The position numbers were made by a program, and so were the translations under genes. The notes beneath the pieces were generated by a model. The model saw nothing but the letters and a program-made list of their open reading frames with translations. It was not told the origin of the DNA and ran no database searches. Shown piece by piece: positions 8,786 to 16,790 of a stretch of 17,527 bases of DNA. Source of the DNA: Flavobacteriales bacterium UBA1995 (GTDB taxonomy: Bacteria > Bacteroidota > Bacteroidia > Flavobacteriales_D > Sanyastnellaceae); NCBI GenBank assembly GCA_002336475.1, contig DDCX01000092.1, positions 2,558 through 20,084 of the forward strand, given 5' to 3'. Position 1 is the first letter of the stretch; the number at the start of each line of letters is the position of its first letter.

Positions 8786-9607
8786 ATGGAGCGATTGTAC
8801 GAAATGTTGATGGGGCTTGACCCCGTTATAGCGGCCTTGGCGGCGACCACCTTTACATGGCTGATGACGGCTGCGGGCGCTTCTTTGGTGTTCTTTTTCA
8901 GGACTTTACACCGCAAGGTGCTCGACGGAATGTTGGGCTTTACGGGTGGAGTAATGGTGGCGGCGAGTTGCTTTGGCTTGCTGATTCCTGCCATGGACAT
9001 GACCGGAGGTGAGGGCTGGGAAAATGTGATGCCTGCTGCGGTTGGATTTGTGGTTGGAGCGCTCTTTCTGTACGCCCTTGACAAGTTGACCCCCCACTTG
9101 CACATCAACTTTGACCGCAGCGAAGCTGAGGGGCCCAAAACGGATTGGCACAGGACAACCCTTTTGGTTTTGGCCATCACCTTGCACAACATCCCCGAGG
9201 GATTGGCGGTGGGGGTGCTCTTTGGTGGAGCGGCAGCGGGCATTGAAGGGGCAACCATCGGTGGGGCAGTGGCCCTGGCCATTGGAATAGGGATTCAAAA
9301 CTTCCCTGAAGGATTGGCTGTGAGCATGCCGTTGAGGCGCCAAGGGGTGTCCCGTGGCCGTTCGTTCTGGTTTGGTCAGCTGAGTGCCGTTGTGGAGCCT
9401 GTAGCGGGCGTGATCGGAGCCATTGCCGTGTTGAGTATCCAGCCGCTTCTTCCTTATGCGCTGGCCTTTGCGGCGGGCGCCATGATTTATGTGGTGGTGG
9501 AAGAGGTCATTCCAGAAACCCAGCGAGACCGTTTTACCGATATCGCCACATTGGGCTTCATCGGTGGGTTTGTGTTGATGATGGTGCTGGACGTGGTGTT
9601 GGGGTGA
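8786..9607 (+). CDS. ZIP family divalent metal transporter (GufA/ZupT type)
   Basis: A 273-residue inner-membrane protein with about eight hydrophobic segments, of the ZIP family that brings Zn2+, Mn2+ or Fe2+ into the cytoplasm. The binuclear metal site motifs are clear: H-N-I-P-E-G (134-139) on TM4 and Q-N-F-P-E-G (161-166) on TM5. A further acidic V-V-V-E-E-V-I-P-E-T (226-235) lies on a late helix. The loop between TM3 and TM4 carries a small histidine cluster (P-H-L-H, 103-106). The ATG at 8786 is preferred: it falls 1 bp after the upstream stop, while an earlier in-frame ATG at 8753 would add 11 polar, lysine-rich residues and overlap the regulator. Tight coupling to a DtxR/MntR-like gene suggests it is the regulator's main target and that Mn2+ or Fe2+ is a likely substrate. 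It converges on the mpl-like gene with a 14-bp gap and no clear terminator. Confidence 0.92.
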   Translation: MERLYEMLMGLDPVIAALAATTFTWLMTAAGASLVFFFRTLHRKVLDGMLGFTGGVMVAASCFGLLIPAMDMTGGEGWENVMPAAVGFVVGALFLYALDKLTPHLHINFDRSEAEGPKTDWHRTTLLVLAITLHNIPEGLAVGVLFGGAAAGIEGATIGGAVALAIGIGIQNFPEGLAVSMPLRRQGVSRGRSFWFGQLSAVVEPVAGVIGAIAVLSIQPLLPYALAFAAGAMIYVVVEEVIPETQRDRFTDIATLGFIGGFVLMMVLDVVLG

Positions 9608-9621
9608 CGTTCTCCCGAAGC

Positions 9622-11010
9622 TTATTGATCTAGCGCTGTTTGTATGGCGCCTTGAAGGTCTGCGCCTTCAAAGCGACCTGAGCTCATCAACAGGACAACC
9701 GTATTCGGGCCAGCGGCATTTTGTGCAGCCGCTGTTGTTTCTTCAACACTGTTGCAAGTTCCCAGGTCTTTTCGCCCAAATGCAGCGTGCACATCTGACT
9801 CGGAAAGTGGTGGGAGCTTTTTGTGTCGGAGTACATCGGGAGACCAGCACACCCAAGCCTCGTCCGCGGCGTCCAAAGCGCCAGCATAGGTGGGCAGAAA
9901 TTCGGGGTTTAAGCTCGAAAACGTGTGGAGCTCCAGAATTGCAATCAACTTTCTTTCAGTGAATTGGCCTTTGATTGAATCCGTTGTGGCTTTGACTTTA
10001 GAGGGCGCGTGTGCGAAGTCGCGAAATACGGTGCAGTCTCCGGTTGAAAGGGTGATGTCCAGTTTGCGTTCCAGTCTGCCTGCGGCACCTGTAAAGCCCT
10101 GTACAGCTTTGAGGAATTCGGCGTTCGAAATGCCCCACTGCGCGCACAATTCCATTGCACCGATGGTGTTGAGTGCGTTGTGTGCACCAATGGTACCCAA
10201 GGGGTGAAGGCCGCTTTCTAAGTGCAATGTGAGGGTGCCGTCTACTATGCTGTGCTGGGGTGCATTGTAGGGGACCGATACCAAGTCAGGCCGTTGAGGC
10301 AAGACTTCGTTCATGACTTTCCTAAGCTCTGCATCGCCTTCGAACCAAACGACACTGCCACCTTGTTCCATGCGAAGGAGGTAGGTCACAAACTGCAACC
10401 TATAGTTCTCGGGGTCAGGGAACACATTGATGTGGTCCCAGGCGACCCCTGTTAGAATGGTGAGGTGCGGCCGGTACCAATGAAATTTGGGGGTCAAATC
10501 CAGCGGTGAGCTTAAATACTCGTCTCCCTCGAGGAGGATGTCGCTGGCTCCAGTCAATTGGACCATGCGGTCGAATCCCGCGAGTTGAGCGCCCACCATA
10601 AAATCTGTTTGTCGTCCCAATTGGTCTAGGACGTGCAGCAGCATGGCGGTGATGGTGGTCTTCCCATGGCTGCCGCCGACCACAATCCTCCGTTGGTTTT
10701 TAGCGACGTCATATAGGTATTCTGGGTAGCTGACAACTTTGATGTTCAGCGCGTTGGCCCTTTCTAGTTCAGGATTGTCTTGACGGGCGTGCATGCCCAG
10801 GATCACGACGTCAATCCCAGTATGTATCCGGTCGGTATGCCAGCCCATGGGGTCGGGCAGAAGCCCTGAGGCTTGGAGCCGGCTCCTGCTCGGGTCGTGA
10901 ATCGCGTCATCAGAGCCTGTGACGTTGTGGCCCAGGTCGTGCAGGGCCAGCGCAAGGTTGTGCATGGCGGCTCCTCCAATGGCGATGAAGTGGATGTTTT
11001 GTGGCGTCAT
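9622..11010 (-). CDS. mpl: Mpl-like Mur ligase (UDP-MurNAc : tripeptide ligase, 'peptidoglycan synthetase')
   Basis: A 462-residue cytoplasmic Mur ligase of the Mpl group, which reattaches recycled L-Ala-gamma-D-Glu-meso-DAP peptide to UDP-N-acetylmuramate with ATP. The N-terminal Rossmann domain starts I-H-F-I-A-I-G-G-A-A-M-H-N-L, close to the MurC/Mpl pattern. The ATP-binding loop is G-S-H-G-K-T-T (113-119), with L-L-E-G-D-E-Y and W-D-H-I-N-V-F in the central domain. The C-terminal domain has F-R-D-F-A-H-A-P-S-K-V-K-A-T where Mpl has D-F-A-H-H-P-T. MurC itself is usually a separate gene in the division cluster, not seen here. The ATG at 11010 is chosen because it overlaps the stop of the EI24-like gene by 4 bp (ATGA) and directly precedes the Rossmann strand; upstream in-frame sequence to 11106 is the other gene read in the wrong frame. 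It is the last gene of the long minus-strand run. Confidence 0.88.
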   Translation of the reverse strand: MTPQNIHFIAIGGAAMHNLALALHDLGHNVTGSDDAIHDPSRSRLQASGLLPDPMGWHTDRIHTGIDVVILGMHARQDNPELERANALNIKVVSYPEYLYDVAKNQRRIVVGGSHGKTTITAMLLHVLDQLGRQTDFMVGAQLAGFDRMVQLTGASDILLEGDEYLSSPLDLTPKFHWYRPHLTILTGVAWDHINVFPDPENYRLQFVTYLLRMEQGGSVVWFEGDAELRKVMNEVLPQRPDLVSVPYNAPQHSIVDGTLTLHLESGLHPLGTIGAHNALNTIGAMELCAQWGISNAEFLKAVQGFTGAAGRLERKLDITLSTGDCTVFRDFAHAPSKVKATTDSIKGQFTERKLIAILELHTFSSLNPEFLPTYAGALDAADEAWVCWSPDVLRHKKLPPLSESDVHAAFGRKDLGTCNSVEETTAAAQNAAGPNTVVLLMSSGRFEGADLQGAIQTALDQ

Positions 11011-11876
11011 GGGGTGTCTATTGCGGGTGGCCGGAAATACAGGCGGGCTGCGGCAGTGGTGCAGGGAATTGGTCCAAGAATGGCAGCGAGGTAGGGCCCT
11101 GCCCATGGCACGGCCATGATCAAGGAAAAAACAGCGCCCACACCCAACAAGTGGCCGCGTTGTTTCCAGCCGGTTTGAATGGATGACTTCCAGGTCAGTC
11201 CACCTTGCTCGTAAACGGCGTCATAAACTGCGGCGCCAAAGAAGTATGCGCCTATGGTCCATGAGGCCATCAGAAGCAAGGGGCCTGCGACGACCATCAC
11301 TGGACTGGCAAACAGGGTGAGGGCGAGGCCTGAAACCCAGAGGAGGAGTCCGAGGCCAAGCTCCATCAAGAGCAGGACCAAGGAGATCCTCAGGCCCCTC
11401 CAGATGTCCCTCAGCAAGCTGCTCCAGCGGAAGGTGGATTTCTGTCCGGTTTCCTTGCTTCTCACCGCCGAAGCCAGTGCACTCATGAACGGAGCCATAA
11501 GTGTGATTAATAAGTATTTAATGGTCTTTACTTTAATCCATAGTACAAGTAAAAAGACGCCCCACTCAATCAGTAAGTCTGCTTGTGATCCGCTCCATTC
11601 TAGGGCTTTGTCCCACAGGTTTTGAGTGGCGGATTCAGGGGTGGCGTTTTCATGCCATGACGCTTTTTCCAAAGAAAAATCTAAGGCCGTTTGCAGCGTT
11701 CGTGTGAGCCACCGAGACAGCATTGCAGCAGCAGCAGCCAGTCCCAAAATAACGACCGGTCCCGCGGCGTGAAAATGCCGCATTTTGTTCCGCCGTAAGT
11801 AACCGAAGCTGTCCCACCACAGGGGAAGTGTTCGCAAAGCGTCGCGCAGGGACCGGGCGGGTGTTGGTTGAGCCAC
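11007..11876 (-). CDS. EI24/CysZ-like multi-pass membrane protein
   Basis: A 289-residue membrane protein with hydrophobic segments at roughly 37-56, 101-130, 162-185, 188-210, 232-250 and 255-272, and the layout of the EI24/CysZ superfamily. CysZ is a sulfate-uptake protein; many family members, particularly in Bacteroidota, have no assigned role. The ending P-Y-L-A-A-I-L-G-P-I-P-C-T-T-A-A-A-R-L-Y resembles the CysZ C-terminal signature. The start is GTG at 11876, 24 bp after the aroA stop; the first in-frame ATG would remove 31 residues including the conserved L-P-L-W-W-D-S-F-G-Y stretch, so GTG is preferred. The stop overlaps the mpl-like start by 4 bp. No cysteine-biosynthesis gene is nearby, so sulfate uptake is not supported by context. 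Confidence 0.75.
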   Translation of the reverse strand: MAQPTPARSLRDALRTLPLWWDSFGYLRRNKMRHFHAAGPVVILGLAAAAAMLSRWLTRTLQTALDFSLEKASWHENATPESATQNLWDKALEWSGSQADLLIEWGVFLLVLWIKVKTIKYLLITLMAPFMSALASAVRSKETGQKSTFRWSSLLRDIWRGLRISLVLLLMELGLGLLLWVSGLALTLFASPVMVVAGPLLLMASWTIGAYFFGAAVYDAVYEQGGLTWKSSIQTGWKQRGHLLGVGAVFSLIMAVPWAGPYLAAILGPIPCTTAAARLYFRPPAIDTP

Positions 11877-11900
11877 GGGCCCAATTTCGGACGGAAGGGC

Positions 11901-13163
11901 TTAAGCTTTGCCGAACCTTGCGCCAACTTCCGACAATGCGTCGAAGAAATCTGGATAGCTTTTGGCGACAGCTTCGATGCCTTCGATTTCAATGGGCGCG
12001 CCAGCGAGGCCCAATACGGCTGCTGCCATGACCATTCTGTGGTCGCCTCGACCATCGAGTTTGGCCTGCTTCACGGGGCCAGGGCGCACTGTGAGGGTGT
12101 CTTCCTCTGTATTCAACTCAATCTGAATGCCGGCTTTCTCAAACTCTTCTTTTAGGGCGATGCCCCTGTTGCTTTCCTTGTGTTGCAGTCGGTGAAGGCC
12201 CTTGAGTATGGTGGGGCCTTTGCAGAAAGCGGCAAATGCGGCGAGTGGCGGGAAGAGGTCAGGGCAATGGGTGGCGTCGAACCGAAAGCCTTTGCGCCGC
12301 CCTCGTTCCACGCGGATCCCGGTTTCGGTGCGCATGAGTTTGGCTCCGCTGAGCAGCAATGCACCTGTGACCGCTTGATCGGCTTGTGTGGGGTGGTTGC
12401 CCAGCCGGTCGACTTCTAAGAAGGGTTCGCCGCACAGGGCGGCCAGGATCAGTAAAAACGCTCCCGCGCTCCAATCTCCTGCGACGGTTTCGTCAAAGGG
12501 CAGGTAAGACTGGCCCCCGGGAATGGTGAATTTCTGATGGTCTTGGTGGTGGATGGAGACGCCCGTCGCGCTGAGCACTTCCAACGTCATGTCGACGTAG
12601 GGTTTGCTTTTCAGGTCGGAGACTTCTAAAATGGAATCGGCCGAGGCGCAGGGAAGGGCCATAAGGAGGCCCGTCAGAAATTGACTGGATAAGCCGCCGT
12701 CGACATGGGATTGACCACCGCGCAGCGGGCCGTGCAATTCGATGGGGGGGCAGCCGTTGCGAAGCTTCGCTTGGGCACCCAATGCGGCCAGCGCATCGGC
12801 CATAGGCTGCATGGGGCGGTGTTGCAAGGTGCCGCTCGCCACCAAGGTGAGTGGTGTTGGGGCCAGGGCAGCAATGGGGGAGAACAGGCGCATGCCCAAG
12901 CCGCTTTCGCCCATGTGGAGGACATCAGTCCTTGGTGCCAGACCTCCACGTATTTTCAATGCGTTCTGGCCTATTTCAATGTCTGCTCCAAGCCCAGCGG
13001 CAACTTCTGCTGCCGCCATGCAGTCCGCTGCATCGGAGGGGCGTCTGATCCAGCTTTCCCCTTGGGCCAACAGTCCTGCGGCCAACAGCCGTTGCATGTG
13101 GCTCTTGGAGCCAGGTGCTTCGATCCTGCCACTCAGGTCCGAAGGGTGGACAACCAAATTCAT
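11901..13163 (-). CDS. aroA: 3-phosphoshikimate 1-carboxyvinyltransferase (EPSP synthase)
   Basis: A 420-residue cytoplasmic enzyme of the shikimate pathway that joins shikimate-3-phosphate and phosphoenolpyruvate, supplying chorismate for aromatic amino acids and menaquinone. Recognisable features are the substrate-binding start A-P-G-S-K-S-H-M-Q-R (K20, S21, R25), a PEP-loop region M-G-E-S-G-L-G-M-R (84-92) and D-G-G-L-S-S-Q-F (S159, S160, Q161). The catalytic Asp is in P-D-L-F-P-P-L-A (D302), then H-K-E-S-N-R (E330, R333) and the C-terminal D-H-R-M (374-377). The PEP loop differs from the common G-N-A-G-T-A-x-R form. Length is close to the usual 420-430. The ATG at 13163 overlaps the menG/ubiE stop by 4 bp; in-frame sequence upstream to 13391 belongs to that neighbour's other frame. 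Production next to a menaquinone methyltransferase fits their shared dependence on chorismate. Confidence 0.95.
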   Translation of the reverse strand: MNLVVHPSDLSGRIEAPGSKSHMQRLLAAGLLAQGESWIRRPSDAADCMAAAEVAAGLGADIEIGQNALKIRGGLAPRTDVLHMGESGLGMRLFSPIAALAPTPLTLVASGTLQHRPMQPMADALAALGAQAKLRNGCPPIELHGPLRGGQSHVDGGLSSQFLTGLLMALPCASADSILEVSDLKSKPYVDMTLEVLSATGVSIHHQDHQKFTIPGGQSYLPFDETVAGDWSAGAFLLILAALCGEPFLEVDRLGNHPTQADQAVTGALLLSGAKLMRTETGIRVERGRRKGFRFDATHCPDLFPPLAAFAAFCKGPTILKGLHRLQHKESNRGIALKEEFEKAGIQIELNTEEDTLTVRPGPVKQAKLDGRGDHRMVMAAAVLGLAGAPIEIEGIEAVAKSYPDFFDALSEVGARFGKA

Positions 13164-13891
13164 GCCTTGTGGACCACGTAGAGGGTCGCAATGCCGCCGG
13201 TGAGGGGATGCATGACGCACTCTTTGTAGCCGCACCGCGTCAAGATTTCGCGCATTTCTTCTCCTTCGGGAAAGGCCTTGACCGATTCTGGCAGGTAGGT
13301 ATAGGCTGAGGCGTCTTGCGAGAACCATTTCCCGAGTGTAGGCATGATGTACCGGAAGTAGAGCCAGAAAATCTGCTTCATCGGGAACCACTTGGGTTTT
13401 GAGAACTCGAGGATATAGCCTTTGCCACCGGATTTGAGGGTGCGCAGCATTTCCTTGAGTCCTGCTTCTAGATGCTCAAAGTTCCGAATCCCAAATGCCA
13501 CGGTGAACGCGTCAAATCGGCCGTCGTCAAACGGCAGTGCTTCACCGTCTGCAAGCACCAGTTCCACCCGTCCGTTTTGGCCTGCTTTCGACACTTTCTG
13601 TCGGCCAATGTCCAGCATGCCTGCGCTGATGTCGACACCGACCACCTTGACGTCGGCATCCCGGTAGGCAGTGCCAATGGCAAAGTCTGCTGTGCCGGTC
13701 GCCACGTCTAAGACTTCTGTGGGGTTGTCGGCGAGCAGCATTCTGATCGCCTTGCGGCGCCAGAGCTTGTCAATTCCGAGGGAAAAGAAGTGGTTGAGGA
13801 AGTCATAGCGGTGTGCGATGTTGTCAAACATCCTCGCCACCTGCGCTTTTTTCGCGGCTTCGTCCTCGTATGGTTTGATAGGGGTGCCCAT
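13160..13891 (-). CDS. menG: Demethylmenaquinone methyltransferase (UbiE/MenG)
   Basis: A 243-residue SAM-dependent methyltransferase that methylates demethylmenaquinone to menaquinone, the last step of respiratory quinone synthesis; the same family also acts in ubiquinone synthesis, but menaquinone is expected if this is a member of the Bacteroidota. The UbiE signature is complete: V-A-R-M-F-D-N-I-A-H-R-Y-D-F-L-N (18-33), SAM motif I V-L-D-V-A-T-G-T-A-D (60-69), V-G-V-D-I-S-A-G-M-L, A-F-G-I-R-N-F-E-H (132-140) and L-E-F-S-K-P (151-156). The ATG at 13891 is selected; a TTG four codons earlier would only add a few residues. The gap to the trkH stop is 20 bp and the aroA start overlaps its stop, placing it mid-operon. 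All motif residues are intact. Confidence 0.95.
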   Translation of the reverse strand: MGTPIKPYEDEAAKKAQVARMFDNIAHRYDFLNHFFSLGIDKLWRRKAIRMLLADNPTEVLDVATGTADFAIGTAYRDADVKVVGVDISAGMLDIGRQKVSKAGQNGRVELVLADGEALPFDDGRFDAFTVAFGIRNFEHLEAGLKEMLRTLKSGGKGYILEFSKPKWFPMKQIFWLYFRYIMPTLGKWFSQDASAYTYLPESVKAFPEGEEMREILTRCGYKECVMHPLTGGIATLYVVHKA

Positions 13892-13911
13892 TTGAATGTG
13901 CAAGCTCGCCT

Positions 13912-15741
13912 TTATCCGACCATTGTGTGGCCTTCGGGGTATTTGTAGTTCCTGCTGACGACTGAACGGGAAAAAGCAAAGGCGACGGTCAGGGTGCCTA
14001 CCCGTCCAACAATCATGCTGGCGATCAATATGACCCGACCTACAGTGCTGATATCTGCCGTGATACCTGTGCTTAAGCCCACCGTTCCCAACGCGCTGAC
14101 TTGCTCGAAAAGCAGCTGCAGGAACCCCCGGTCAGAGGTGGCTAGAATGTGGGGCTCGGAGATGCACAGGGCAAATGTTCCAAGCAAATTGCCCACGATG
14201 AAGAACATGAGGATGCCCCAAGCGCGGCTGCGCATGGTGGACCCGATGGTGCGCTGGTACAATTGGGCATGCTGTCTTCCGCGAATGGTGCCCATGACAT
14301 CGGCGATTACAACGGCAAAAGTGCTGGTTTTGATGCCTCCCCCTGTGGAAGAGCTCGACGCTCCTATAAACATGAGAATCACCAGCATAAAGAGCATGGG
14401 AGAACCGATCATGCCCACATCTACAGTGTTGAATCCACTGGTTCGCGTGGCGCTTTGGAAGACTGCTGTCGTGATGCGCCCTGTCCACCCCATATCGGCA
14501 ATGGTGCCCCCTTGGCCAGACTCCAAGAGAAGGTAGGCGATAGAGCCAACGGCAACGAGGCCAATGGAATAGTACAAGGCGATTTTTGTGGCAAAGCCAA
14601 TGCGTTTCCATGGTTTGACCATCCTTTCACGGAGCTTGTCTTTTCCAAAGAGGTCAAAAACAGCGACCATTCCAAGGGCTCCGAAAAAGACCAAGAGTGT
14701 GACGGTCCAGTGGACCAGCCAAGCGCTGGATACCCGGGCGTCTGCAAGTCCCTCTCCAAAGAGCGAAATGCCTGCATTGTTAAAGGCGCTGATGGAGAGA
14801 AAGAAGCTGTTAAAGAGGCGGTCACCCGGGCCGTTAAACAATTGTCCGGGCCAAAAAATGAACAGCAGCAAGGCGCCCAGTACCTCGATGCCGATGCTCC
14901 ACAAGATCACCCTGCCGAGCATGCCCCGTGTGCCCAGGATGGAGCCCCGGTTTACAAAGTCTTCGATGACTTCATGCTGACGAACGCCCACGCCAAACCT
15001 GGCCAGGACTGCAATGAGAGATCCAAAAGCAATGATGTTGAGGCCTCCCAACTTGATGAGCACCATCAGCACGACGTGGCCCTTGTGTGTGAAGAAGGTC
15101 TCTGCATTCTCGATCATCAAGCCAGTGACGCAGGTGGCGCTGGTCGAGGTGAACAAGGCGTCGAAGAAGTTCATGCCCAGTCCGTCCGTTGTCATCTCGG
15201 GCAGCATAAGCAGCCCTGTGCCCGAGAGGATCAGAAACAGGAATGAGAAAATGAACAGTGTGGCGGGGTGGAATCGAAACTTGGGCAAGGTGCGTGCCCG
15301 GTCCGAGAGCTCAATGATGAGCACAATGAGGAAGTAGGCCTGAACCAACCAAACTGTCCAGTCCTCTACGGATTCAATACCCAAAGGCGACAGGGCCCTT
15401 CCCAAAAAGACTTTTCCGGTGAACATGTCGCTCAAGCCTTCCAGCACAAGCGTGCCCATCATCACAGCTTCAAGCCTATTGGCTCGGAGGAACCTCAGCG
15501 GATGGAAGTCAAAAAACCAACGGACGAGGAAATGGATGATGTAAAAGGCAAAGCTGCCCTTGATGACGGCAATGAGGTTGACGGCAATGGTCGACTCCAG
15601 TGGGAATCCGTAATACGCAATCAGGCTTCCAAAGGCCAGGAGGGTAACGAATACATTCAGGTTGCGGAACGCGCCCAAGACCGCTTCCCTGTGGGGGTGC
15701 AAGAAGACATTGACCCGTTCCCTGATGTCGTGCAGGGTCAT
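13912..15741 (-). CDS. trkH: TrkH/KtrB-type potassium transporter with long N-terminal extension
   Basis: A 609-residue inner-membrane K+ transporter. The four pore loops of the Trk/Ktr/HKT superfamily are visible, each with its conserved glycine: S-T-S-A-T-C-V-T-G-L (199-208, G207), S-A-F-N-N-A-G-I-S (318-326, G324), S-A-T-R-T-S-G-F-N (430-438, G436) and S-A-L-G-T-V-G-L-S (549-557, G555). The intramembrane gating loop is G-A-S-S-S-S-T-G-G-G-I-K-T (460-472). The first about 155 residues precede the pore module and contain hydrophobic segments near 30-47, 52-76, 94-103 and 130-145, making the protein longer than a plain KtrB (about 450). These transporters normally need a cytosolic TrkA/KtrA ring protein, not encoded in this window. 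Its start overlaps the heptose-kinase-like stop by 4 bp and menG follows after 20 bp, so it is embedded in the long operon. Confidence 0.95.
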   Translation of the reverse strand: MTLHDIRERVNVFLHPHREAVLGAFRNLNVFVTLLAFGSLIAYYGFPLESTIAVNLIAVIKGSFAFYIIHFLVRWFFDFHPLRFLRANRLEAVMMGTLVLEGLSDMFTGKVFLGRALSPLGIESVEDWTVWLVQAYFLIVLIIELSDRARTLPKFRFHPATLFIFSFLFLILSGTGLLMLPEMTTDGLGMNFFDALFTSTSATCVTGLMIENAETFFTHKGHVVLMVLIKLGGLNIIAFGSLIAVLARFGVGVRQHEVIEDFVNRGSILGTRGMLGRVILWSIGIEVLGALLLFIFWPGQLFNGPGDRLFNSFFLSISAFNNAGISLFGEGLADARVSSAWLVHWTVTLLVFFGALGMVAVFDLFGKDKLRERMVKPWKRIGFATKIALYYSIGLVAVGSIAYLLLESGQGGTIADMGWTGRITTAVFQSATRTSGFNTVDVGMIGSPMLFMLVILMFIGASSSSTGGGIKTSTFAVVIADVMGTIRGRQHAQLYQRTIGSTMRSRAWGILMFFIVGNLLGTFALCISEPHILATSDRGFLQLLFEQVSALGTVGLSTGITADISTVGRVILIASMIVGRVGTLTVAFAFSRSVVSRNYKYPEGHTMVG

Positions 15742-16790
15742 GCTTGAATGGGAAGGCGGCGGACCTCGGCCAACAGGGTCTGCAGGTCAATGGGGACAAC
15801 GCCGGGTTTTTCGCACACCAGGCCCCCAGCAAGGTTGGCCACTTGGGCCATGCTCACGGGGTCTAAGCCTTGCGCCAGAAGTACCGTAGCCACAGCAATC
15901 ACGGTGTCTCCTGCTCCAGAAACATCGAGTATTTCCCTGGGGTGTGCAGGTTGCTGAACGTCTTGCAGGGCGGTTTTGACCCTGACACCGCGTTCAGAAA
16001 GGGTCAGCAAAACCTGTTCGGGTTTCCATTCGGCTTGCAGCCGGTTGAGTCCCTCGGTCAATGCTTGGTTCATCGCAGCCTCGTTCCCGTCTTCCCACAG
16101 AAGCCCGAGGCCGTCGCGGAGCTCTTTTAGGTTGGGCTTGAACAGCGCTACGTTTTGGTAGCGGTCAAAATGCCTGAATTTGGGATCGACGGTGACGGGA
16201 ATGCTCCGTTCGCGGGCCATTTCCAAAAGGCCGTCAATGACAGTTGGAGACAAAGCGCCTTTGTCGTAATCCTCCAAAAGAATGGCGTCGAAAGGGCGGG
16301 CTGCTAGCACCGCGGCGAGCCTTTCCAGAAATTCTTGGGAGTCTTCGGGATTGAGGTCGGCATCGTCCTCTTCGTCTACCCTGAGCAAGTGCTGTCCACC
16401 GCTCATGACGCGGGTTTTTACCGTGGTCCGTCGGTTTTTCAGCGCCACAATGGCATCGGTGTCCATGCCTTGGTCGTCGAGCGATTTTTGTAGGTCTTGA
16501 CCATCTTGGTCCATGCCGATCGCGCCGCCGACCGTCACTGATGCGCCCAGCGCTTTGAGGTTGAGTGCAACGTTGGCTGCTCCTCCAGGCCGTCTTTCGC
16601 GCTGGGATGCCCGAAGAATGGGGACGGGGGCTTCTGGGCTGATCCGGTCTACCCGTCCGAGGAGGTAGGCGTCGACCATCAAGTCTCCAACCACCAAAAT
16701 CCGCAAGGATTCCGCGTTGTGAAGCGCAGCCACTGCGCGGTCACAATCTTCTGGAGACCAGGCGTTTTGGGTGGTGCTGGAGCTGTTCAT
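15738..16790 (-). CDS. PfkB-family kinase, D-glycero-beta-D-manno-heptose-7-phosphate kinase-like (HldA / HldE N-domain)
   Basis: A 350-residue ribokinase-fold kinase resembling the kinase half of HldE (RfaE), which phosphorylates D-glycero-D-manno-heptose 7-phosphate at C1 on the way to ADP-heptose for LPS inner core. Visible features are G-D-L-M-V-D-A-Y-L (35-43), R-I-S-P-E-A-P-V-P (49-57), the substrate clamp R-P-G-G-A-A-N-V-A-L-N (67-77) and V-D-P-K-F (191-195). The PfkB C-terminal signature is D-V-S-G-A-G-D-T-V (289-297), where D295 is the expected catalytic base. No nucleotidyltransferase domain follows, so this is a stand-alone kinase (HldA-like); the adenylyltransferase half would be elsewhere. 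The ATG at 16790 shares one base with the stop of the upstream aminotransferase (TAATG), and the stop overlaps the trkH start. Another sugar kinase specificity is possible but the R-I-S-P-E-A-P motif favours the heptose group. Confidence 0.86.
   Translation of the reverse strand: MNSSSTTQNAWSPEDCDRAVAALHNAESLRILVVGDLMVDAYLLGRVDRISPEAPVPILRASQRERRPGGAANVALNLKALGASVTVGGAIGMDQDGQDLQKSLDDQGMDTDAIVALKNRRTTVKTRVMSGGQHLLRVDEEDDADLNPEDSQEFLERLAAVLAARPFDAILLEDYDKGALSPTVIDGLLEMARERSIPVTVDPKFRHFDRYQNVALFKPNLKELRDGLGLLWEDGNEAAMNQALTEGLNRLQAEWKPEQVLLTLSERGVRVKTALQDVQQPAHPREILDVSGAGDTVIAVATVLLAQGLDPVSMAQVANLAGGLVCEKPGVVPIDLQTLLAEVRRLPIQA

Noticed and set aside
8596..9282. A 228-codon open frame on the minus strand
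   Set aside because: It straddles the antisense of the regulator and the ZIP gene and encodes an Ala/Pro/Ser/Thr-rich peptide without domains.
11011..11106. 32-codon N-terminal extension of the mpl-like gene
   Set aside because: It overlaps the 3' end of the EI24-like gene; the Rossmann strand starts right after the ATG at 11010.
13164..13391. 76-codon N-terminal extension of aroA
   Set aside because: This stretch is the menG coding region read in another frame; the conserved EPSP synthase N-terminus starts at the ATG at 13163, which overlaps the menG stop.
13892..13903. TTG start for menG adding four residues
   Set aside because: An ATG at 13891 directly precedes the conserved region and needs no rare start codon.
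14149..15246. A 365-codon open frame on the plus strand
   Set aside because: It lies entirely antisense to trkH, whose pore motifs are intact; the predicted peptide is highly polar, with Gly/Asp/His/Glu runs and no domain, typical of an antisense shadow in GC-rich coding DNA.
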